64,000 nucleotides of DNA from Sphingobium aromaticiconvertens. GTDB lineage: Bacteria > Pseudomonadota > Alphaproteobacteria > Sphingomonadales > Sphingomonadaceae. The stretch covers positions 966,001 to 1,030,000 of the forward strand of contig NZ_JBANRJ010000001.1 in NCBI RefSeq assembly GCF_037154075.1, given 5' to 3'. The notes beneath the pieces were generated by a model, which was not told the DNA's origin, searched no databases, and was given only the letters and a program-made list of their open reading frames with translations. Positions 56,587-64,000 of this stretch are shown piece by piece (the stretch's first letter is position 1; every line of letters begins with the position of its first letter). The translations under genes were made by a program, and so were the position numbers.

Positions 56587-56941
56587 CAGCGTCCTATGGC
56601 AGCAGGTTTGAACCCCGTCGAGTCACTGTTGCCTGATAGCCACTATGCGACTTCTGTGCCATTTTATGACGAAAATTCGTTCATTTTCTGCCTGAAAGTT
56701 TCGGTGGATGTCGAATCCATCCAATAAAGTTACTCTGATTCGGGGGTACAGGAACCATGCGACCCGAAGGCTCTAGGTTAACTGCCATAGAGACCTTTTC
56801 CTGGCCCGGTGGCTTGTCCGCCGGGCCATTTTTTGCCGCCCAAGCATAGCTGGCCGCGTAAATGATCTTTTTAGCAACCAATACTTGCTTATGGTCAGTC
56901 ACCGGCGCAATAAAGCTTTAATCCGGGGGCGGAAAGCAAGA
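56587..56941. other. 355-base intergenic region between pyrD and an AraC-type gene
   Basis: This is the longest stretch without a gene in the window. It must hold the pyrD promoter on the minus strand. A small inverted repeat TGGATG/CATCCA is at 56705-56710 and 56718-56723. A terminator on the plus strand at 56803-56834 has no gene before it. A 73-codon minus-strand frame here shows no coding signs. A sequence resembling an EcfG minus-35 (GGAACC at 56751) lacks a GTT at the right spacing. Confidence 0.6.
56803..56834 (+). terminator. Orphan rho-independent terminator
   Basis: GGCCCGG (56803-56809) and CCGGGCC (56821-56827) form a 7-bp stem with an 11-base loop, followed by ATTTTTT. It points rightward but lies upstream of the AraC-type gene and after no plus-strand gene. 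It may end a small RNA transcribed from 56600-56800 or attenuate the AraC-type gene. Confidence 0.75.
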
Positions 56942-57892
56942 ATGGGACGGGAACAGGGCACGATAGAATTACCCGTGATGGCTGGCGCAGCCGTTGCCGA
57001 TGATCGAGGGGCATTATCTTATAAGGTTGATGGTGCACAGGGGCCGGTACGGCTGCGCTATTTCGCGCCACCCGCTGCCGTGAGGCCCTATTTTGGCTCG
57101 ATCTATATTTTTACCGTGGATGCTGAAGACTATGCGGATGTGACCCGCGCGGACGTTCCTCAGTTGCGCTTCATGTTGGCGGGGGAAGGGCGCTATCATT
57201 TTCAGGATGGGGCAAATGCAGCGACACCGCGGGTTTGCTTGCTAGGGCCTACGTTGGGCGCAACGCGGTTCGTTCTTCAAGGACCGGCACGGGTCGTTGG
57301 TGTCTCGCTGTTGCCGGCGGGCTGGATGGTTCTTCATGGTGTTGACACCAGCATGATGGCTGACCGGCTATGCGACATGGTTGCCGACCATGGGCAGGAT
57401 TATACTGAACTGCTTGAAGCCTTGCAGGATGAGGCGCTGGATGACGACGCCATTGTGGCAATGGTATGGGCCTTTCTGGCCGAGCGTATCGAGCCGCTGC
57501 CTCCTGCGACCTGGCGGTTGCTGGAGGCCGTCGATCACTGGCTGACCGACGAACCCTCACCTCGTGTAGAAGTGTTGGCGCAGGCCACCGGCGTTTCTGC
57601 ACGACAATTGGCGCGACTCACTAATCGTTTCTATGGCGCGCCACCAAAGCTGCTCGCGCGTAAATACAGGGCATTGCGTTGTTCTGCCCGGATCGCCATC
57701 GACCGGGAGAGTTGGCAAGCCTTGTGCGACGATGGCACCTTTTATGACCAGTCGCACTTCATCCGGGAAATCAAGCATTTCATCGGCCTGACCCCGCATC
57801 AGCTTTTGAGCGAGCCGTCTGCCGTGGCGCAACTCACCCTGCTCCGTCGCTCGCTTGGTGGCGATGTTGTGGCGCTCAACCGGGTGAGTTGA
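56942..57892 (+). CDS. AraC-family transcriptional regulator
   Basis: The 316-aa protein has a non-cupin-like N-terminal domain with PPAAVRPYFGSIYIF and a C-terminal AraC-type HTH pair (about 210-290). The HTH shows RVEVLAQATGVSARQLARLTNRFYG and FYDQSHFIREIKHFIGLTPHQ. The targets are unknown. The ATG at 56942 follows GGAAAG; a TTG-initiated extension of 19 residues is less likely. Confidence 0.75.
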   Translation: MGREQGTIELPVMAGAAVADDRGALSYKVDGAQGPVRLRYFAPPAAVRPYFGSIYIFTVDAEDYADVTRADVPQLRFMLAGEGRYHFQDGANAATPRVCLLGPTLGATRFVLQGPARVVGVSLLPAGWMVLHGVDTSMMADRLCDMVADHGQDYTELLEALQDEALDDDAIVAMVWAFLAERIEPLPPATWRLLEAVDHWLTDEPSPRVEVLAQATGVSARQLARLTNRFYGAPPKLLARKYRALRCSARIAIDRESWQALCDDGTFYDQSHFIREIKHFIGLTPHQLLSEPSAVAQLTLLRRSLGGDVVALNRVS

Positions 57893-57944
57893 ACAAGACC
57901 CGCATAAAAGGGGTTGATTTGCGTGGCTGACGCGACCACATGCC

Positions 57945-57967
57945 AATCGGATCGAAATGGTCCGATT
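57945..57967. promoter_or_regulatory. Inverted repeat upstream of the suf operon
   Basis: AATCGGA (57945-57951) and TCCGATT (57961-57967) form a perfect 7-bp inverted repeat with a 9-base spacer, 37 bases before the Rrf2-type start. An imperfect palindrome TTGTAAGAATCGTTCGCAA follows at about 57966-57984 and vaguely resembles a Fur-type box. One of these may be the operator of the Rrf2-type repressor or an iron regulator. Confidence 0.4.
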
Positions 57968-58003
57968 GTAAGAATCGTTCGCAACAGGATGTGAAGTTCG
58001 CGC

Positions 58004-58410
58004 ATGCGCTTGTCCAGCTTTGCCGATTATGCCGTCGTCATGATGTCGGCCGCCGCGCGCAATTGCGGAGGCGCGAAGATGAATGCGACGACGTTGAGCG
58101 CCGAAACCGGCATTCCGTTGCCGACCGCGCAAAAGCTGGTCAGCCGTCTGTCGTCCGCCGGATTGCTCGAATCGTCGCGTGGGACCGGCGGGGGCGTGCG
58201 TCTCTCTCGCCCAGCCGCTGCCATCAGCCTGGCCGACGTGGTCGAGGCGGTGGAGGGACCGATCGCCATGACGGCCTGCGTGGAGCATGGCGCGCATGAC
58301 TGCACGCTCGAACCCGATTGCCGCATCAAACCGCATATGAATATCGCCAATGTTGCCGTCCGCTCCGCGCTGGCCGGGGTCAGTATTGCCAGTTTAGTTC
58401 GAGAACCCGC

Positions 58411-58414
<4 letters not shown>
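58004..58414 (+). CDS. Rrf2-family iron-sulfur regulator of the suf operon
   Basis: The 136-aa protein has the Rrf2 winged helix (about 1-75, [10 protein letters not shown] and [15 protein letters not shown]) and three cysteines (C92, C100, C106) placed as in IscR/SufR-like sensors that bind an iron-sulfur cluster. It is the first gene of the suf operon and overlaps sufB by ATGA, so autoregulation by cluster status is likely. Confidence 0.88.
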
Positions 58415-59888
<1,474 letters not shown>

Positions 59889-59892
<4 letters not shown>

Positions 59893-60344
59893 GCGACGAA
59901 GACGATATTCAGGATGCCCTCGCGGATTTCGCGGAGGATGTCGGCAATGGCCAGTCATGGACCGCCGCGATCCGTATCCTGACCGAAGATTATGAGCTGG
60001 AAGAGGGCGAACTGGAACCCCGCGCGCGCAAGGATTTTGGCGATCTCGATGCCTATCAGGTGGAAAGCCGTGCGACGCTTGAAGCGAGCGACAAGGCGAT
60101 GACCGAGAAGCTGCGGACCGACAAGGCATTTCACAAGGCGAAGGCGCCGAACCTCGCCCGTATGGGACCAGTCAGCGAATTCGTCGTTGGCCTGCTGGAA
60201 AAGGGCGCGCCGGAACCGGGTGCCGACTGGTGGCCCTATATGCCGATCAAGCGGCATATCGACACGCTGTTTCCTGCGCCGGGCGATGTCCGTGACATGG
60301 CCTTCTGGACCGCCCGGACGCTCCAGCGCGCGCATGAAGGATAA
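59889..60344 (+). CDS. Unknown 151-aa protein embedded between sufB and sufC
   Basis: This gene starts at TTG 59889, overlapping the sufB stop by TTGA, and ends 3 bases before sufC. It encodes an acidic N-terminus ([16 protein letters not shown]), a charged central region (about 40-85) with many Lys/Glu, and a Trp/Pro segment [12 protein letters not shown] near 112. No Cys is present, so it does not itself hold a cluster by thiols. I recognise no family. Tight coupling on both sides argues for a real protein acting with the Suf complex. Confidence 0.75.
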
Positions 60345-60347
60345 AAA

Positions 60348-61094
60348 ATGCTGAGAATCGAAAACCTCGCGAACGAAATCGACGGCAAGGCGATCCTCAA
60401 GGGCTTGTCGCTCTCCATCAACGCAGGCGAAATCCACGCCATCATGGGACCGAACGGTGCGGGCAAGTCGACGCTCGCCTACACGCTGGGCGGTCGTCCG
60501 GGTTATGAGGTGACGGCCGGGACGGCCACGTTCGAGGGCGCGGATCTGTTCGACAAGGCGCCGCATGAGCGCGCTGCGGCGGGCCTGTTTCTGGGCTTCC
60601 AATATCCGGTCGAGATTCCCGGCGTTTCCAACCTGCAATTCCTGCGCGAAAGCCTGAATAGCCAGCGCCGCGCGCGCGGTGAAAAGGAACTGAGCGGCGG
60701 CGAATTCATCAAGCTGGCCAAGGAAAAGGCGGCTCTGCTGGGCCTCGACATGGAGATGCTGAAGCGTCCGGTGAATGTCGGCTTTTCTGGCGGTGAGAAG
60801 AAGCGGGCCGAGATGGTGCAGATGGGTATCCTTGATCCCAAGCTGGCGATCCTCGACGAAACCGACAGCGGGTTGGACATCGACGCGCTCAAGACGGTGG
60901 GCGCGGGCATCAACGCGATCATGCGTCGGCCCGACAAGGCTGTGCTGCTCATCACCCATTATCAGCGGCTGCTCGACTATGTGACGCCGGACTTCGTCCA
61001 TGTCCTGGCCGGTGGCCGGATCGTCAAGTCGGGCGGTCCCGAACTGGCGCTGGACCTGGAGCGTGAGGGTTATGCCGAGGTGCTGGCGGCGTGA
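60348..61094 (+). CDS. sufC: Fe-S cluster assembly ATPase SufC
   Basis: SufC is the ABC-type ATPase of the SufBC2D scaffold. The 248-aa protein shows Walker A GPNGAGKST, the signature FSGGEKKRAE and Walker B LAILDETDSGLD. The stop overlaps the GTG start of sufD. Confidence 0.97.
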   Translation: MLRIENLANEIDGKAILKGLSLSINAGEIHAIMGPNGAGKSTLAYTLGGRPGYEVTAGTATFEGADLFDKAPHERAAAGLFLGFQYPVEIPGVSNLQFLRESLNSQRRARGEKELSGGEFIKLAKEKAALLGLDMEMLKRPVNVGFSGGEKKRAEMVQMGILDPKLAILDETDSGLDIDALKTVGAGINAIMRRPDKAVLLITHYQRLLDYVTPDFVHVLAGGRIVKSGGPELALDLEREGYAEVLAA

Positions 61095-61843
61095 ATGCTC
61101 TCGCCCTTCCGACCCGGCGCGATGAAGCGTGGCGCTATAGCGATCTCGATGCGGTGGCGACTGTCTGGCCGCTCGGCGCGCCGACGCGGATCGACGTGCC
61201 TGCCGGGGAAAGCGCGCATCATCATCTGTTGCAGGACGCAGCCGATGGCGGGATCGCGATCCATGATTATGTAGTGCGCGTCGGTGATGGCGCGCGTTGC
61301 GACATGCATATACTCAACATCGGCGGGCGTTTTGGCCGGGTGTCGATCGACGTCACGTTGGGGCAGGGCGCGCATTTCGAGCTGGGCGGCGCGATCATCG
61401 GTCGCGACGAACAGACGCTGGAGATCATAACCAACGTCACCCACGCGCAGCCGGACGGCACGAGCGGGCAGACCATCCGCTCTGTTCTGGCGGGGCGAGC
61501 GACCGGCAGCTATCTGGGCAAGATCGCCGTGGCGCGCGACGCACAGCGGACCGACGCCTTCCAGTCGGTCAAGGCGATGCTGCTTGACCGCACCGCCACC
61601 GCCAACGCCAAGCCGGAACTGGAAATCTTCGCCGACGACGTGAAGTGCGCGCATGGCGCGACCGTGGGCGAACTGGACAAGGCGGCGCTCTTTTACATGG
61701 CGTCGCGGGGCATGGACCCGGTCTTGGCCCAGACCCTGCTGCTGCGATCCTTTGTCGCCGGGGTCTTCGACAGTGTCGAGGACGAAGCCGTGCGCGAAGC
61801 ACTTGAAGCGGCAGCGCTGGCCAAGCTGGGGGCGCTGGCATGA
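61091..61843 (+). CDS. sufD: Fe-S cluster assembly protein SufD
   Basis: SufD partners SufB in the scaffold. The 250-aa protein starts at GTG 61091 (overlapping sufC by GTGA) and contains TRRDEAWRYSDL at the N-terminus and KCAHGATVGELDKAALFYMASRG near the C-terminus, typical of SufD. It is shorter than E. coli SufD (about 420 aa), as is common in Alphaproteobacteria with compact versions. Confidence 0.92.
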   Translation: MNALALPTRRDEAWRYSDLDAVATVWPLGAPTRIDVPAGESAHHHLLQDAADGGIAIHDYVVRVGDGARCDMHILNIGGRFGRVSIDVTLGQGAHFELGGAIIGRDEQTLEIITNVTHAQPDGTSGQTIRSVLAGRATGSYLGKIAVARDAQRTDAFQSVKAMLLDRTATANAKPELEIFADDVKCAHGATVGELDKAALFYMASRGMDPVLAQTLLLRSFVAGVFDSVEDEAVREALEAAALAKLGALA

Positions 61844-63057
61844 GCACGATCCTTGCGCCCGAACGCCTCAGCCTGCGCGCCGATTTTCCCGGCGTTCTCG
61901 ACTGGCATTATCTCGACAGCGCGGCCACCGCGCAGAAGCCGCAATCCGTCATCGACGCCATCGCCCGCGCCTATGGCGAGGAGTATGCGACCGTGCATCG
62001 CGGGGTTTACGAGCGCTCGGCCCATATGACACTTGCCTTTGAAGCGGCCCGGCGGAAGGTCGCGGCGTTCATCGGCGCGGCATCGGATGCGGAGATCGTC
62101 TTCACGCGCGGCGCAACCGAAGGGATCAATCTTGTAGCGCATAGCTGGGCGGGTGAACAGTTGAAGGCGGGCGACCGCATCCTTCTTTCCACGCTCGAAC
62201 ATCACAGCAATATCGTCCCCTGGCAGATCGTCGCCGATCGGGTCGGCGCGCATATCGACGTCGTTCCGTTGACCGAGGACGGGAAGATCGACCTGGACGC
62301 GATGGCGACCATGATACGGCCGGAACATAAGCTGGTCGCGCTCGCCCATGTCTCCAACGTGCTGGGGTCGGTGCTTGATTGCCGTCGCGCCGCCGACATC
62401 GCTCATTCTGTCGGTGCCAAGATATTGATCGACGGCTGTCAGGCGGTGCCACGCCTTGCCGTTGATGTGGCGGCGCTCGACTGCGACTTCTACGTCTTTT
62501 CCGCGCACAAGCTATATGGCCCGACCGGCATCGGCGTGCTGTGGGGCAGGGCTGATCTGTTGGACGCGATGCCGCCCTATCAGGGTGGTGGCTCGATGAT
62601 CGACAAGGTGACGTTCGAAAAGACGACCTATGCCGCAGCGCCCACGCGGTTCGAGGCGGGGACGCCGCATATCGTCGGCGTTGTCGGTCTTGCTGCCGCT
62701 ATCGACTATGTGAACGCGATCGGCCTCGCCACCATCCACGCGCATGAATGCGCGCTGGTGGGGGAAGCGCGTGCGGCGCTGGAAAGTCTCAACAGCGTGC
62801 GGGTCTTTGGCCCGGAGGATTCAGCCGGCATCCTCTCTTTCGAGGTGGAGGGGGTGCATCCGCACGATGTCGGCACCATATTGGACGAAGCGGGCGTCGC
62901 GATCCGCGCTGGGCACCATTGCGCGCAACCGCTGATGCGGCATCTGGGCGTGGAGGCAACAGCACGTGCGAGCTTCGGCATCTACAGCGACCAAAGCGAC
63001 GTGGATGCATTGGTAAAGGGCATACAGCGCGTAAGGAAGATTTTTGCCAATGACTGA
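61840..63057 (+). CDS. sufS: Cysteine desulfurase SufS
   Basis: SufS takes sulfur from cysteine using PLP and passes it to SufE. The 405-aa type II desulfurase has PLP lysine K224 (FSAHKLYGPTG) and the active Cys C361 (RAGHHCAQPLM). The start overlaps sufD by ATGA; the end overlaps the next gene by 8 bases. Confidence 0.96.
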   Translation: MSTILAPERLSLRADFPGVLDWHYLDSAATAQKPQSVIDAIARAYGEEYATVHRGVYERSAHMTLAFEAARRKVAAFIGAASDAEIVFTRGATEGINLVAHSWAGEQLKAGDRILLSTLEHHSNIVPWQIVADRVGAHIDVVPLTEDGKIDLDAMATMIRPEHKLVALAHVSNVLGSVLDCRRAADIAHSVGAKILIDGCQAVPRLAVDVAALDCDFYVFSAHKLYGPTGIGVLWGRADLLDAMPPYQGGGSMIDKVTFEKTTYAAAPTRFEAGTPHIVGVVGLAAAIDYVNAIGLATIHAHECALVGEARAALESLNSVRVFGPEDSAGILSFEVEGVHPHDVGTILDEAGVAIRAGHHCAQPLMRHLGVEATARASFGIYSDQSDVDALVKGIQRVRKIFAND

Positions 63058-63529
63058 AGGTAAGGCGGAAGAGCGCAAGATCATGATAGAGGAAGTGGAA
63101 ACGGTCGAAGCCCCCCATAAGGTTCGCGTGGACGATGCTGCACCCGAAACAGGCGAGCGCAAGCGCGATTATCTCGATGGTTTTCTGGCGGCCAAGCCCA
63201 CGCCGATCGCGGTCGGCGAGCCGGGTGGCGATCTTTATGATGCGATCATCGACGCGCTCAAGGAAATCTTCGATCCGGAAATTCCGGTCAATATCTATGA
63301 TCTTGGCCTCATTTATGGTGTCGATGTTGCCGATGGTGGCCATGCGGTCGTGACCATGACGCTGACCACGCCGCACTGCCCGGTCGCCGAATCCATGCCG
63401 GCTGAAGTCGAACTGCGCGTCGGCGCGGTGCCAGGTGTTGGCGATGTGGAGGTCAACCTCGTCTGGGATCCGCCATGGGATCCGGCCAAGATGAGCGACG
63501 AGGCAAAGCTCGAACTGGGAATGTTGTAA
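63050..63529 (+). CDS. sufT: SUF system protein SufT (DUF59/MIP18 family)
   Basis: The 159-aa protein has a variable N-terminus (about 1-55) and a DUF59/PaaD domain (about 60-155) with DPEIPVNIYDLGLIY, TLTTPHCPVAESMP and VEVNLVWDPPWDP. DUF59 proteins help mature iron-sulfur proteins. The ATG at 63050 follows AAGGAAG; ATG 63083 is an alternative. Its stop TAA overlaps the next ATG. Confidence 0.88.
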   Translation: MTEGKAEERKIMIEEVETVEAPHKVRVDDAAPETGERKRDYLDGFLAAKPTPIAVGEPGGDLYDAIIDALKEIFDPEIPVNIYDLGLIYGVDVADGGHAVVTMTLTTPHCPVAESMPAEVELRVGAVPGVGDVEVNLVWDPPWDPAKMSDEAKLELGML

Positions 63530-63888
63530 TGGCCGTCGAAACGAAAGTCCGTGCCCGTCCTTCCGCCGTTATCCTGACGGCTAACGCGCAGGCTCGTGTC
63601 GGCGAGTTGATGGCCAGCGCTCCTGACGGATCGATCGGGGTCAAGCTGTCGACGCCCAAGCGTGGCTGTTCGGGCCTTGCCTATTCGGTCGACTATGTGA
63701 CGGAAGAGGCCAGGTTCGACGAAAAGATCGAGACGCCCGGCGGCATTCTCTACATCGATGGCGCTTCGGTCCTTTATCTGGTTGGATCGACGATGGACTG
63801 GGTGGAAGATGATTTCACGGCTGGGTTCGTCTTCAACAATCCCAATGCAAAGGGCAGCTGTGGCTGCGGTGAGAGCTTCACGGTCTGA
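63529..63888 (+). CDS. sufA: Iron-sulfur assembly protein of the SufA/IscA/HesB type
   Basis: This A-type carrier has the three conserved cysteines: one in KRGCSGLAY and two in the C-terminal CGCGESF. The 119-aa length is normal. The ATG at 63529 overlaps the previous stop (TAATG). It closes the suf operon. Confidence 0.93.
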   Translation: MAVETKVRARPSAVILTANAQARVGELMASAPDGSIGVKLSTPKRGCSGLAYSVDYVTEEARFDEKIETPGGILYIDGASVLYLVGSTMDWVEDDFTAGFVFNNPNAKGSCGCGESFTV

Positions 63889-63900
63889 CAGGCGCGCGCC

Positions 63901-64000
63901 ATGCCCCATCTTCTGATCCTGGGCATGGGCTATACCGCCGGTCGCCTTGCCGCGCGATTGCGGGGTGAAGCGTGGCTTGTCACCGGCGTTCGGCGCACGG
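63901..64000 (+). CDS. Partial NAD(P)-binding protein, truncated by window end
   Basis: The frame starts at 63901 with MPHLLILGMGYTAGRLAARL, a Rossmann dinucleotide-binding motif (LGMGYTAGR). Only 33 residues are inside the window. It resembles the N-terminus of YeeZ-like epimerase/SDR proteins. It lies 12 bases after sufA and may be co-transcribed. Confidence 0.6.
   Translation, partial: MPHLLILGMGYTAGRLAARLRGEAWLVTGVRRT

Noticed and set aside
56751..56779. GGAAC followed by GTT in the same gap, a possible EcfG promoter
   Set aside because: The spacer is 21 bases, too long for the consensus of 16-17.
56681..56902. 73-codon minus-strand frame in the pyrD-AraC gap
   Set aside because: No ribosome-binding site or family; it crosses the orphan terminator stem.

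Overview
The window looks like chromosomal DNA of a sphingomonad (Alphaproteobacteria, Sphingomonadaceae; Sphingobium, Novosphingobium or Sphingomonas type). The clues are uniformly high GC, two large TonB-dependent receptors, RcnB-family paralogues, a Caulobacter-like Weimberg xylose pathway, the ManD type of mannonate dehydratase, an aa3 oxidase cluster of alphaproteobacterial order, and promoters matching the EcfG general-stress consensus. I see no tRNA, rRNA, insertion sequence, prophage or CRISPR array. Genus assignment is inference.

Layout. 0-5.2 kb: a probable small RNA behind a perfect EcfG-type promoter, two RcnB-family secreted proteins, a 2-oxoglutarate/Fe(II) oxygenase, a DODA-type dioxygenase, a 104-bp palindromic repeat, an orphan [2Fe-2S] subunit and a class II aldolase. 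5.3-10.1 kb: core genes rpsU, an FKBP isomerase and an AI-2E transporter, then a pyrE-pdxJ-acpS-lepB run. 10.3-16.7 kb: the cytochrome c oxidase cluster ctaC-ctaD-ctaB-(45-aa membrane protein)-ctaG-ctaE-DUF983-SURF1, followed by thrC and a methyltransferase. 19.2-25.4 kb: an accessory unit with a TonB-dependent receptor, a Coq4 homologue, an N-acyl-D-amino-acid deacylase and a divergent HTH regulator. 25.6-26.4 kb: purU.

26.4-52.7 kb is a large glucuronoxylan and xylose utilisation locus. It holds a full Weimberg set (xylD, xylA, xylX, xylB, xylC), a sugar porter, a LacI-type regulator, ThuA-like and DJ-1-like proteins, a GH67 alpha-glucuronidase, two overlapping GH3 beta-xylosidase-type paralogues, ManD, a hexuronate-type MFS transporter, a GH35/DUF5597 hydrolase, a carbohydrate TonB-dependent receptor and an SGNH esterase. 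Four near-identical 14-bp palindromes of the LacI type lie at the key promoters and suggest one regulator controls the set. The implied route is: oligosaccharide import by the outer-membrane receptor, periplasmic trimming by GH67, GH3 and the esterase, inner-membrane uptake by the two MFS carriers, and oxidation of xylose to 2-oxoglutarate.

52.8-64 kb: sufE, a lipoprotein, ggt, pyrD, a region with an orphan terminator (possible small RNA), an AraC-type regulator, and an iron-sulfur assembly operon (Rrf2 regulator-sufB-unknown 151-aa protein-sufC-sufD-sufS-sufT-sufA) in which neighbouring genes mostly overlap by a few bases. A partial NAD(P)-binding protein is cut by the window end.

The items most worth a second look are the EcfG-driven small RNA at the left edge, the four-operator xylan regulon, the Coq4-deacylase-receptor unit, and the unknown protein between sufB and sufC.
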